A DNA stretch of 64,000 bases from an uncultured Tenacibaculum sp. (GTDB lineage: Bacteria; Bacteroidota; Bacteroidia; Flavobacteriales; Flavobacteriaceae): positions 62,001 to 126,000 of the forward strand of contig CANMWK010000011.1 of NCBI GenBank assembly GCA_947501615.1. The letters run 5' to 3'. Of the stretch, positions 26,729-35,368 are shown one piece after another (position 1 is the stretch's first letter; each line of letters opens with the position of its first letter). The notes under the pieces were generated by a model. That model was given only the letters and a program-made list of their open reading frames with translations. It did not search any database and was not told where the DNA came from. Both the position numbers and the translations under genes were made by a program.

Positions 26729-28575
26729 AAAATATGATAAAGGCTTTACTAGCTACATTATTTGTTACTACATTTTTTCAATGTCAGAAAAAAGAGAAAA
26801 CTGAAGAAATGAAAGCCTTTATTGAGGAATTTAAAGGAGAAAATCCACAAGAAATACTAAAAGAAATAGAAAAAAGTATTCAAGTACTCAAGTTATATCA
26901 AGATTTTGATGAAGAAGGTCAGAAGGTCAGAGATATTCCTGTAGAAAAAGAAAAGTATCAAACACCATTTCAAATAGATACTTCAAATGTTGAAAAGAAA
27001 GTATTAGGTTTTAAATCAGCTATTGGATTTACACAAACGATAAAAGACACAGTATCTGAAATAGTAATGTACAATACTGAAACCAATTATTCAGAATCAT
27101 TACCTTCAAACGCTACAGAGAAATTTACAGTACAGCAAATATTTTATAAAAATGGGAAAACAGTAACAAATAACCTAGATACATTAGCTGTTAGTTTTGG
27201 AAGATATTCTTTTGTAAAAAACTGGGGAAGGCAACATGTTATAGATAGTATTTCTGTAAAGTATTCATTAAGCTATTTAAAACGTTATGATTCTATTGTT
27301 TTATCTGAAAAAACTAAAAAAGCTTCGTATAAGAATGCACAAATAAAATTAAAAAAGTTAAAGAATAACTATTGTTATTTGTTAATTGATGATCGTTTAA
27401 AAGATGAAAATTATAAAATATACGCATTTAACGATCAAGGAAAACCACTTAGTAAAAAGGGGGGAAGTAGTTCTGCAGTAGAATTGAGCGATACTAAAGA
27501 AAATATAAAAAGTTTAGTTCGTTTTTTAGAGAATGTAAAAACTAAAATACAACAAAATAAACTTGAAACTAGAGCAGCAATCATTACCTATATGAATGAA
27601 AAAATTAATGCCTTAGATTTTTTAAGAGACGAAGATCAATTTTATCATAGAGATTTTTATTACGAAGGAAATATTGCTGCTTTATCTATTTATTTTGAAA
27701 AAGAGGTTGGAGAAAAGATAATATCTTTTACCGCTGTTAATAATGAGATTGATGCAGACTTTTTGTTGAAAAGAACAAAAGATAGTTTAGTTTTTGTAGA
27801 TCAAGACTTAAGAGAAATCGTTAGCACAGCAAAAACAGGAATTCAACATAAAGGAGGGAATTATTATCAAGACTTTGAAACCAATACTTTTTATTTTTTA
27901 AACGAAAGGAAAAAGAAATTACAAAAACTTAATTTAAGAGCAATACTGCCATTTCAAAATGGTATTTATGGAATTTCATCAGAAAATGAATATAGCTTTA
28001 AATTATATTCTAAAAATCATGAATTATTATCTAATAAAGCATACAAACAGTATACACAACTAGATCAAGGAAAAATTGTATTAAAAGCTGTTGACGATAA
28101 TTTTTATTTAGTTGATAAAAATGCAAAAACCAAATTATTAAAAAATGTAGGTTCTCTATATAATGATGGTTTTTCTGAAGGATTTTTAGTTGTTTATAAT
28201 AAAAAAGATAAAGGTGGATATATAGATAATTCAGGAAACTTGATTATTCCTTTTAAATATAACTATGTCAATAAATTCAGTGAAGGTTTAGCAGCAGTAG
28301 CTAAAGAAGATCAAAAGTTCGGTTATATCAATAAAGAAGGAGAGGTAATACTTCCTTTTAAATATGAAAGCGCTAAGGATTTTGTAAACGGATTTGCTAT
28401 GGTAGAGTTTGATGAACTATGGCATATTATAGACCGTAAAGGAAATGTAAAAGTAACGGCTAAGAGTAAGTATGGTGCATTTTCTGCTGGTGGTGAGGGG
28501 CTCGAAAGAGTATACCAAATGGGTGATGAAAGATATGATGCATTCGGTAATTTGATACAAAAAGAGAAAGAATAA
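26725..28575 (+). CDS. WG-repeat protein, probable lipoprotein
   Basis: 616 residues. The N-terminus (MIKALLATLFVTTFFQCQKKEK) is a signal peptide with a Cys at its end, though the residues before it are not an ideal lipobox. A helical, charged region follows to about 320, then a beta-rich C-terminal half. It ends in WG repeats at about 490-590 (GGYIDNSGNLIIPFKYNYV, FGYINKEGEVILPFKYESA, WHIIDRKGNVKV). Function unknown. The 4-base overlap with the CapA-like gene implies coupled translation and suggests the two lipoproteins share a role at the envelope. Confidence 0.75.
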   Translation: MKNMIKALLATLFVTTFFQCQKKEKTEEMKAFIEEFKGENPQEILKEIEKSIQVLKLYQDFDEEGQKVRDIPVEKEKYQTPFQIDTSNVEKKVLGFKSAIGFTQTIKDTVSEIVMYNTETNYSESLPSNATEKFTVQQIFYKNGKTVTNNLDTLAVSFGRYSFVKNWGRQHVIDSISVKYSLSYLKRYDSIVLSEKTKKASYKNAQIKLKKLKNNYCYLLIDDRLKDENYKIYAFNDQGKPLSKKGGSSSAVELSDTKENIKSLVRFLENVKTKIQQNKLETRAAIITYMNEKINALDFLRDEDQFYHRDFYYEGNIAALSIYFEKEVGEKIISFTAVNNEIDADFLLKRTKDSLVFVDQDLREIVSTAKTGIQHKGGNYYQDFETNTFYFLNERKKKLQKLNLRAILPFQNGIYGISSENEYSFKLYSKNHELLSNKAYKQYTQLDQGKIVLKAVDDNFYLVDKNAKTKLLKNVGSLYNDGFSEGFLVVYNKKDKGGYIDNSGNLIIPFKYNYVNKFSEGLAAVAKEDQKFGYINKEGEVILPFKYESAKDFVNGFAMVEFDELWHIIDRKGNVKVTAKSKYGAFSAGGEGLERVYQMGDERYDAFGNLIQKEKE

Positions 28576-28618
28576 ATTATTCCAATTTTGCAAGCTCTTT
28601 AAATGAATTCTAATTTAC

Positions 28619-29023
28619 ATGAAAACAAAGAATCTAGAAACACATAAATTTTTGCCAAGTGGAGAATGGGAAGGCTTCTATTGTTATACCCACTCAACCA
28701 CAAAACATAAAATGGCGATACATTTAACGTTTAAAAAAGGAAAAGTTTCAGGTTCTGGTACCGATGATGTGAATTATTTTTCTTGGAAAGGCAATTATGA
28801 TTTGGAAGCTTTTGTTATTACTATGGTTAAAACCTATCCAAGTCATACCGTAAATTATAAAGGTGATATTGATGAAAATGGAATTTGGGGATCTTGGAAT
28901 ATTGGAGCTCACTCTAGTGGTGGATTTCATATTTGGCCAAAGAAACAAAATGCTGATGAAAATGAAAATACCTTAGAACAAAAAGTGTCATTGCCTAAGA
29001 AAATAAAAAAATTGACTGTTTAA
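28619..29023 (+). CDS. Hypothetical small beta-rich protein
   Basis: 134 residues without a signal peptide. The core alternates hydrophobic strands with turns: GEWEGFYCY, MAIHLTFKKGKVSGSGTDD, YFSWKGNYD, VNYKGDIDENGIWGSW, GGFHIWPK. This pattern suggests a small beta barrel (lipocalin/avidin-like). I cannot name the family. It is the last gene of the same-direction run from 18071. Confidence 0.6.
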   Translation: MKTKNLETHKFLPSGEWEGFYCYTHSTTKHKMAIHLTFKKGKVSGSGTDDVNYFSWKGNYDLEAFVITMVKTYPSHTVNYKGDIDENGIWGSWNIGAHSSGGFHIWPKKQNADENENTLEQKVSLPKKIKKLTV

Positions 29024-29069
29024 ATAGGTGTTACGTTTTTAACTTCTGCATTTTCAAACACTAATCTGC

Positions 29070-29098
29070 AACCTGTTGAATAGTTCTTATCACAGGTT
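29070..29098 (+). terminator. Possible terminator of the 18071-29023 gene run
   Basis: AACCTGT (29070-29076) pairs with ACAGGTT (29092-29098). It lies 47 bases after the last stop and is followed by a strongly T-rich stretch. The stem is short, so the call is tentative. Confidence 0.35.
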
Positions 29099-29269
29099 AA
29101 GTTTATTTTTAAACATTTTTTTTTGTTTTGTTATTTTTTACAAAAAAAAAGAAATTTTTCTTCGTTTTTTTTCTTGTTTTTCAAGGGTTTAAATTATTGT
29201 TTTTCAGTTATTTATGTGTTTTTTAGTGTTAAAAAAGATAAACTATTAATCTTCTTTGTTTTAAATGCT

Positions 29270-29277
29270 TACCTTTG
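29270..29277 (+). promoter_or_regulatory. Candidate -7 box next to the palindrome
   Basis: TACCTTTG matches TAnnTTTG and ends four bases before the palindrome at 29282. No gene follows on this strand, so it would drive a non-coding transcript if functional. Confidence 0.3.
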
Positions 29278-29281
29278 ATGC

Positions 29282-29311
29282 AAGTAGTTGATAATTAATT
29301 ATTAACTACTT
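29282..29311. repeat. 30-base near-perfect palindrome
   Basis: AAGTAGTTGATAATT (29282-29296) and AATTATTAACTACTT (29297-29311) are inverted copies with one mismatched pair. The position, where transcription would begin from the -7-like box, suggests an operator or the 5' hairpin of an RNA. No protein is known to me for this site. Confidence 0.6.
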
Positions 29312-29466
29312 ATTCTTCAATTTCTGTTTTTTGATTAATTCAACGTTAATTGCAGGAAATAACACTAATTTCTTGTAATGGAAACATTGTTTGATGGGCG
29401 GGGCAAAACAACTTATTTACATTTTATTTTCCTCGCTTTGTCGAGCAGTGACTTGGTAGGCTATAG

Positions 29467-30138
29467 TTAAGTGCTCAAGTCTGTGTTTTCCCAACTGACA
29501 TTAGAAAGCATCCAAGTTAAGGCATGTCTTTTTTCATGAATTACTCCACCATTTCCTACGGGATCAAAATTTTCTGGTACTGTTTTATTACCTAATTGTG
29601 CACTTCTAACCGCATTGTGCAAACAGTAAAAAAGATCTTCCTGAAAAACTACATCTGTTTGATTTTTTTCTTGTACTTGTTGCATCCAATCTTCAACGGA
29701 TTCGTCAATTTTAGTGCAAAATCCAAAGAATAAGTTTCGAGCGATTTCACCGTTCATCATTTCTCCAGAAGGTAACAAGTCACCAAACCCAAAAAACCAA
29801 GCTAAAGGAAGAGCATTTTCAAATTTCCAACCGATAGCATTTATTGCATTCTGATCGCCACGTTCGGCATTCAAAAAATACATTTCTTCTTCAGTAATAA
29901 AATCATTCAGATCATTATTATCTATAAAGTCTAATATCTTTTTATCTGAAAGTTCTTCAGGGCGAATTAATACCCATAAAACTAAAGCTTTTATAGCGTG
30001 TAATCTTTTTGCAATTTCAATTTTAGGTCTTAGTTCTACTTCTTTTTTCCAAGGTAAAGAAGCAGCATATCTAAAACCATGAGAGGTGCAAATTTTACTA
30101 ATTTCTTTTCTTTCTTCTGATAAATCTACAGATACCAT
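29467..30138 (-). CDS. DUF4272 domain-containing protein
   Basis: 223 residues. The pattern matches DUF4272: an N-terminal stretch ending ELRPKIEIAKRLHAIKALVLWV, a central helical part (INAIGWKFENALPLAWFFGFGD) and the C-terminal IHEKRHALTWML. The function of this family is unknown; no catalytic residues are obvious and there is no signal peptide. It lies 8 bases after the AprA-like methyltransferase gene on the same strand, so the two share a transcript. Confidence 0.8.
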   Translation of the reverse strand: MVSVDLSEERKEISKICTSHGFRYAASLPWKKEVELRPKIEIAKRLHAIKALVLWVLIRPEELSDKKILDFIDNNDLNDFITEEEMYFLNAERGDQNAINAIGWKFENALPLAWFFGFGDLLPSGEMMNGEIARNLFFGFCTKIDESVEDWMQQVQEKNQTDVVFQEDLFYCLHNAVRSAQLGNKTVPENFDPVGNGGVIHEKRHALTWMLSNVSWENTDLST

Positions 30139-30146
30139 TATGTTTT

Positions 30147-31757
30147 TTATTTAAATAAGTTTATTGATACAGTTGCTAATTCAGAATTAGGAAACTTTTT
30201 GAATGAATTCTCAAAAGGTTCTAAACCAATAGCTTTTAAGGCGCTCATATATTCATCAATTTCTATAATATATTGATCAGAATAACCATGAGTTGCATCA
30301 TAAGCAGTAGCAGCAGTTTTTCCTAAGTTTTTAGCAACCAATTCAGGTTTAGAAGTATGTAATTCTATAAGTAACAATCCGAATTTCTTAATATAAGGTT
30401 TCCATTTATTAAAATGTTGTTTTAAAGATTCTACAACAAGATTATTGTTTAATCGAACACCTCTATGTGTATACGCACCAGTAGAATTGGTTGTAGTCAT
30501 ATTAGGGTTTGATTTAGGTGTTTCCCAAATTCTATTATGATCTAAGAACGTACGAACATTTAATAAATCAGCTAAATCTATTCCGTATTTTTCATTTAAA
30601 TCTTGAGACATTGCCTCAGGATTTCCAATATCTCCCCAAATAACTTTAGCCCAAATATCAGCTTGTACTAAGTTCTTTCGTGTAATTTTTAAAGCTGCTT
30701 CATTATAATCTACACCAATTAAAAATAACGGATGATCTTCCAATACTTTTCCACGTGCTGTTCTATTTTCAATTACGTTAAAAAGATGTTTTAAAAAAGC
30801 ACCATTTCCACAACCAACATCTAAAATTCCTTTAGGTTGTTCGTGTATCGGTTTATTAAATAAATTGATAATAATTTCATCTAATACTTTAAAATAAGCA
30901 GCGTGAGCTCCACCGCTTCCCCAAACATTCATTTCTCTATCAACATGAATTTCTTCATTCCCTTTTCCTTCAGATCTAAAAATGGTAGGATCGCCAAAAA
31001 TAAACTTATCTAGTTTTCGAAGTGTTGGTATGTAAGAAACCGTTACGCCATATGCGCTAGCTCTTCTTGCAAAAAACAATCCGATATCAGTAAACTCATA
31101 TGAATCGCCAGATTTATTAAACCATTTCAGGTATGTTAAAATATCTAATAAGCGACCAAAATTCTCCGGGTCTTTATGGAATTCTTCAGCTTTAAATTTA
31201 GTTTGCATGAAGTATTTATGAAACATTCCTTTCATGCCTAATAAAACTAAAGTCGGACCTACAATTATACCTTCAATATGAGTTAATATTTGTGTTTGTG
31301 TTTTTTTAGTTTTTTGCTCTTCAGAAAGTGTTACACCAAAATTTTGGGTAAAGTTTTTAAATAATGCTTCAAGTTTTAGAAAAGGTGCGACTTCGAATTT
31401 ACGTGAACTAAATTGTTCTGAAAATTTAAGTAATTCTGTAGCTTCTTTATACATATGAAAATGCTGAAAAGCAATTTCTGAAACTTCATTTATACTTACC
31501 GTTACAGTGTTAGAAATATTATCAACTTTATACACTAACCAACCTTGAGAAGCCAAAGTTCGTAACGCTACATTCAAATAACCTGCATTTGCTTTAAAGT
31601 CTTTAGCAAGCTCATCTATCGTAACAGATTTCTTTTTTAATACATGCGTTGTAATTCCTTTTTTATGAAGCTCAAAGGCAGCAGGACAAGTAACGATTCC
31701 GTCTAAATGTCTAAATAATTTACCTCTGAGATCTGATTTCTCTTGTTTAGATAGCAT
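30147..31757 (-). CDS. AprA-like class I methyltransferase with two winged-helix domains
   Basis: 536 residues. Residues about 10-80 and 155-232 look like two copies of one winged-helix domain (HLDGIVTCPAAFELHKKGI against HIEGIIVGPTLVLLGMKGM). The methyltransferase domain has motif I ILDVGCGNGAFL from 311 and the later sequence ADLLNVRTFLDHNR. That last motif and the layout resemble the MT1 domain of the apratoxin loading module AprA, a metal-dependent C-methyltransferase of polyketide starters; this is from memory and unverified. Here it is free-standing with no polyketide synthase in the window. The downstream partner is a DUF4272 protein. The substrate is unknown. Confidence 0.75.
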   Translation of the reverse strand: MLSKQEKSDLRGKLFRHLDGIVTCPAAFELHKKGITTHVLKKKSVTIDELAKDFKANAGYLNVALRTLASQGWLVYKVDNISNTVTVSINEVSEIAFQHFHMYKEATELLKFSEQFSSRKFEVAPFLKLEALFKNFTQNFGVTLSEEQKTKKTQTQILTHIEGIIVGPTLVLLGMKGMFHKYFMQTKFKAEEFHKDPENFGRLLDILTYLKWFNKSGDSYEFTDIGLFFARRASAYGVTVSYIPTLRKLDKFIFGDPTIFRSEGKGNEEIHVDREMNVWGSGGAHAAYFKVLDEIIINLFNKPIHEQPKGILDVGCGNGAFLKHLFNVIENRTARGKVLEDHPLFLIGVDYNEAALKITRKNLVQADIWAKVIWGDIGNPEAMSQDLNEKYGIDLADLLNVRTFLDHNRIWETPKSNPNMTTTNSTGAYTHRGVRLNNNLVVESLKQHFNKWKPYIKKFGLLLIELHTSKPELVAKNLGKTAATAYDATHGYSDQYIIEIDEYMSALKAIGLEPFENSFKKFPNSELATVSINLFK

Positions 31758-31824
31758 ATTGAAGGTTAGTTTGTTTACTTATAAATTTAAACCTTTCTTT
31801 GAAATATACTATAGAATTCTATTT

Positions 31825-33753
31825 TTATTTTAGAATAACAGCGCTTCTTTCAGGAATTGTTATGTTCGTATTATTTTCTTCAATTTCTATTTTAGAAGTA
31901 CTAAAAATAATCTCTGATTTCTCTTTAGGTAAGACAATTTGTGTAGGAGTTACTCCAATATTAAAAGCAACAAAAGTTTCTTTGCCTTTAGAGTAACGTT
32001 TGTATACTAATACTGTTGGATTGTCTTGTTTGATGTACTCAATTTCTCCATGAATTAAAACCGGATTTTCTTTTCTTATTTTTATGATTTTCTGATAAAA
32101 ACTGAAAAGTTCATCATTAAACTTTACCTGATCTGTTGGTCTTTTTAATCCAAGAGGATGCGTTGTTTCATCTTCAAAAGTAAACTCTGGCCAAATTAAA
32201 GGTTTTCTACACGAAGGATCATCTGCTCCCCACATTCCCATTTCGTCTCCAGCATAAATATGTGGAGCGCCAAAATAAGTGTGTTGGTGAGTAATCAATA
32301 ACTTTAATGTTTCCAGTGTTGCATTGTCTGGTTTATGAACTTTATAATCTGAATTTTCATGAGCTTTACATCCGAATTTATATTGGGTATTATTAAATAA
32401 AGAAGTAAGCAATCGTGGTGTGTCAAAACCTCCAGTATAATTCATCATTGCATAGTTATTCGCTTTTCTAATACCTTTAGTAAAAGTTTGCAAACTATCA
32501 ATAAACTGATGAGCAGTAATGTTTTTTGGAGTAGTACTAAAGAATTGTCTTGAAGCTCTATACCATCTGTAATTCATAACAGCATCGAAAATACTGTCTT
32601 TTAAAAATGGTTCTGGATTTAATAGTTTGTCTGGCCATTGTTCCCACCAAATCTCTCCTAATAAATAGGCATCAGGATTAATATCACGAACTTGTTTTCT
32701 GAAATCTTTCCAGAAATTTAAAGGCATTTCACCAGCTACGTCTAAACGATAACCGTCTACACCATCGGAAGGATCGCCATCACCATTCGGATCCAACCAT
32801 CGTTTAGTAATACTAAAAATATGATTTTTTACAGCATCACTATATACATTTCCTTCAAAGGCATTTACTTTAACTGATAAATCTTGTTTCTGAGTTTCTT
32901 TTATTTCAGGAAGTTCATGTACACCAGACCAACCATGATATTTGAATTCATTTTTTGGAGTTTTAGGATTATCAAATTCATCAATCCAATACCAATCTTT
33001 ATATTTCGATTTTTCTTGATTTTTTAAAACATCTTGCCAAGCCCAAAATGTGCCTCCTGTATGGTTCCAAGAATAATCTAAAATTACTTTAATATTTCTT
33101 TTATGAAAAGCATCAATAACCTTTAAAAATAATTTATCGGCTTCAGTAAATTGCCAAGTGCTAGGATCGTCAGGTTTTTCATTATTAATAGTTTCAATAT
33201 CTTTTTTTGGATTCGGACCAAAATTACGATCGATGTGTCTCCAATTTCTAGCATCGTATTTATGTAGCGATGGCGCATCGTTTAAAGGTCTAAAGTAAAT
33301 AGCTGTTACCCCTAAAGAATCTAAATAATTTACTTTATCTAGCACACCTTGTAAATCGCCTCCATAACGTCTTAACTGAACTTTATCAACGAATTTTGTT
33401 AATGTATTTCCGTAGAAGTCTTTATGGTTTTTATAATCGTCAAAAAATGAATCTTCTTTATACCAATCTTGAGTCCAAGGAGTTATTTTCCAATCTTTTG
33501 GTACAAATCCAGGGTAAGAACCTTGAATATCTGCGACAGTAGGATCGTTAGCAGTATCACCATTATAAAAGCGTTCAACAGCGATTTCGTACCAAACTAC
33601 TTCTTTAGCCCACTTTGGCGGAGCATCTAAAAGTGTTTCGGATTGATTTTCAGGTTGAATTTCTTTTTGAACCTCTTTTTTACAACTAAAAGAGAGTGAA
33701 AGTAATGTTACAAATACGAATTGTTTGATTATTGTAGTATGATGAAATCTCAT
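31825..33753 (-). CDS. GH13 alpha-amylase-family lipoprotein
   Basis: 642 residues. A lipoprotein signal ends S-F-S-C24, followed by KKEVQKE, which could suit surface export. The TIM-barrel motifs of glycoside hydrolase family 13 are present: VILDYSWNHTG, DGYRLD338 (nucleophile), LLGE367IWW (acid/base) and GGFD444TPR (stabiliser). An all-beta domain C ends the protein. The sequence is of the cyclomaltodextrinase/neopullulanase-like type acting on alpha-glucans, on the periplasmic or outer face of the outer membrane. No susC/susD pair is present in the window. It follows the cyclophilin-like gene by 13 bases, suggesting cotranscription. Confidence 0.9.
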   Translation of the reverse strand: MRFHHTTIIKQFVFVTLLSLSFSCKKEVQKEIQPENQSETLLDAPPKWAKEVVWYEIAVERFYNGDTANDPTVADIQGSYPGFVPKDWKITPWTQDWYKEDSFFDDYKNHKDFYGNTLTKFVDKVQLRRYGGDLQGVLDKVNYLDSLGVTAIYFRPLNDAPSLHKYDARNWRHIDRNFGPNPKKDIETINNEKPDDPSTWQFTEADKLFLKVIDAFHKRNIKVILDYSWNHTGGTFWAWQDVLKNQEKSKYKDWYWIDEFDNPKTPKNEFKYHGWSGVHELPEIKETQKQDLSVKVNAFEGNVYSDAVKNHIFSITKRWLDPNGDGDPSDGVDGYRLDVAGEMPLNFWKDFRKQVRDINPDAYLLGEIWWEQWPDKLLNPEPFLKDSIFDAVMNYRWYRASRQFFSTTPKNITAHQFIDSLQTFTKGIRKANNYAMMNYTGGFDTPRLLTSLFNNTQYKFGCKAHENSDYKVHKPDNATLETLKLLITHQHTYFGAPHIYAGDEMGMWGADDPSCRKPLIWPEFTFEDETTHPLGLKRPTDQVKFNDELFSFYQKIIKIRKENPVLIHGEIEYIKQDNPTVLVYKRYSKGKETFVAFNIGVTPTQIVLPKEKSEIIFSTSKIEIEENNTNITIPERSAVILK

Positions 33754-33766
33754 AAGTAAATAGAAA

Positions 33767-34147
33767 TTAAATTAACTCTAGAGCCGTATCAGAAGCAATA
33801 GTACTCATGTCTGATATGGCTTTAAAAGTACCTATTTTAATACCCGGACTAGAAGTTCTCGGCTTTGTACCGTCTCCATAACTGGTATTTCCATACATAA
33901 AAAGGATACCGAATTTTCCTTTTTCCTTCGGAGAACGCCAATATACTACATCACCAACTTCAAAAATTTCTTTTTGGTGACCATCAAATTCAATATCTAA
34001 ATCGTATTGATAAAAGAAAACTTCACCTCCAATATTATTTGCAATTCCTTTTAAAGAAGTATGATTTAAAAGTTGTTGATACATGTAAGATGAAGTATCC
34101 CAGTGTATTTCTATTTGATTGCCGTTGTATTGAAGTAGTCCTTTCAT
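33767..34147 (-). CDS. Cyclophilin-like fold protein (TM1367 type)
   Basis: 126 residues. The signature GDVVYWRSPKEKGKFGILFMYGNT followed by SSPGIKIGTF matches the bacterial cyclophilin-like fold family, whose model is TM1367. These proteins share the cyclophilin barrel but usually lack prolyl isomerase residues; their role is unknown. No signal peptide. It is the first gene of a short unit with the GH13 lipoprotein gene 13 bases downstream. Confidence 0.75.
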   Translation of the reverse strand: MKGLLQYNGNQIEIHWDTSSYMYQQLLNHTSLKGIANNIGGEVFFYQYDLDIEFDGHQKEIFEVGDVVYWRSPKEKGKFGILFMYGNTSYGDGTKPRTSSPGIKIGTFKAISDMSTIASDTALELI

Positions 34148-34330
34148 TCTTTTTAGTACGTTCTTTAGAAAAGATCAAGTTAACTATTTTGAAAATATCA
34201 TAATATGACTTTAACTCTTAATTTTAAGTTAAGAATTTGGCGAAAACTAACTTTTATCTTTACACATGCTAAAAAACATTTTTAAGATTTTTGTCACGCA
34301 CTAAAAACTTTTATACAACTACAAAAAAAT

Positions 34331-34366
34331 AGCACTAATATTAAATTTTACTTTAATATTAGTGCT
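34331..34366 (-). terminator. Terminator after the lipoprotein gene at 34389
   Basis: A perfect 15-base stem (34331-34345 with 34352-34366) and a six-base loop. Read on the minus strand it follows the stop codon by 22 bases and runs into a seven-T tract. The opposite strand has no T tract. Confidence 0.85.
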
Positions 34367-34388
34367 AATAAAAAACGATAAACGTTGT

Positions 34389-35150
34389 TTATGCTTGTTC
34401 AGCTTTATCCTTTTGTGTGTTTATTAAAGCTATCAAATTCTTTAACGGAGTTTTAATTGTAGATGATTTTGCAACTTCTAATATCGAAGTAGCTTTCTTT
34501 AATAATCGCTCATAATCGATATCAGGATATACTTGAATAAGTTCTTTAAAATAGGTGTTGATACCTTTAGCATATGTTTCTTTTTCTTTCTCATAGAAAG
34601 AGTTTTCTTTTGCAGCAAGGTTCAAATAATCGTCATAATTAATCATTAATTTAGCTATGGTAGCTTGTATTTTATCTTCAACTTCTTCAGATTGTGCATC
34701 TTTAGAGTTAGCTAAAATTTGATCAAATTTTAAATTAAATGCAGCAAGTTGTAAACCTAAGCCAAATTGCCATATTTCAAGCATTTCTTTTCCATATAAA
34801 AACTTATCACTAGTATCGGTAATCGCATAAATCTTATTCATTTCTTTCCATTGAGAAATGAAATCGGAAGCAACTTTTTTCTTCTGATTTAAATTTAGAT
34901 TATCATCATTTAAGAATATACTATAGTTTTTTGAGTTGGTTAGTTTCTCAAGAACAATTCTATCATTAGGATTGTCAAAAGTAGGTTTTGTTTCATTGTT
35001 TTCGTAGGTAAATCTTAAATCAAAAATTACCTTTTCATAATCATTTACATCCCAATATTCTTTTTCTATTGGAAAATTGTGTTTTTCAGTCTTACAACTT
35101 ATAAAGCTCATAGCCAGTAACAATACTAGACAGATGCTACCTCTTTTCAT
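34389..35150 (-). CDS. Hypothetical lipoprotein, 253 aa
   Basis: A lipoprotein signal ends F-I-S-C19. The mature part is largely helical and acidic (residues about 85-235, with KKKVASDFISQWKEMNKIY and LKNLIALINTQKDKAEQA). No catalytic motif and no family recognised. It stands alone with a -7-like box upstream (35182-35189) and a strong terminator downstream, so it is a single-gene unit. Confidence 0.7.
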   Translation of the reverse strand: MKRGSICLVLLLAMSFISCKTEKHNFPIEKEYWDVNDYEKVIFDLRFTYENNETKPTFDNPNDRIVLEKLTNSKNYSIFLNDDNLNLNQKKKVASDFISQWKEMNKIYAITDTSDKFLYGKEMLEIWQFGLGLQLAAFNLKFDQILANSKDAQSEEVEDKIQATIAKLMINYDDYLNLAAKENSFYEKEKETYAKGINTYFKELIQVYPDIDYERLLKKATSILEVAKSSTIKTPLKNLIALINTQKDKAEQA

Positions 35151-35181
35151 TAGTTTAAATTTTGGATTTACTATTCTGATG

Positions 35182-35189
35182 CAAATTTA
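35182..35189 (-). promoter_or_regulatory. Candidate -7 box for the lipoprotein gene
   Basis: TAAATTTG on the minus strand, 31 bases before the ATG at 35150. It fits TAnnTTTG; no TTG is at the -33 spacing. Confidence 0.4.
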
Positions 35190-35368
35190 TAAAACTGAGT
35201 GTTTTGATAATGAGCTTTTTAAATAACTGTATGTATAGTTGTTTAAAACAAATAAATTGTGTTTTTTCTATTACAAAATGCTTTTTTTGTATTGCTAGAT
35301 TCCTGGTTTACGATTCGTGATGCTAAAAAAATAATATTGATTAACTTTAAAGTTACCCGAAAAATTCT

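Larger units (their letters stand above)
29024..29466. other. AT-rich intergenic region with hairpin and palindrome
   Basis: 443 bases with no convincing gene. It contains a hairpin at 29070-29098, a T-rich tract to about 29230, a -7-like box at 29270 and a near-perfect 30-base palindrome at 29282-29311. A small GC-richer patch (GATGGGCGGGGC, about 29393) stands out against the surrounding AT-rich DNA. Confidence 0.6.

Noticed and set aside
29378..29470. 30-codon ORF METLFDGRGKTTYLHFIFLA on the plus strand
   Set aside because: Short, with no sign of conservation; overlaps the stop of the DUF4272 gene on the other strand. The palindrome nearby is more interesting.
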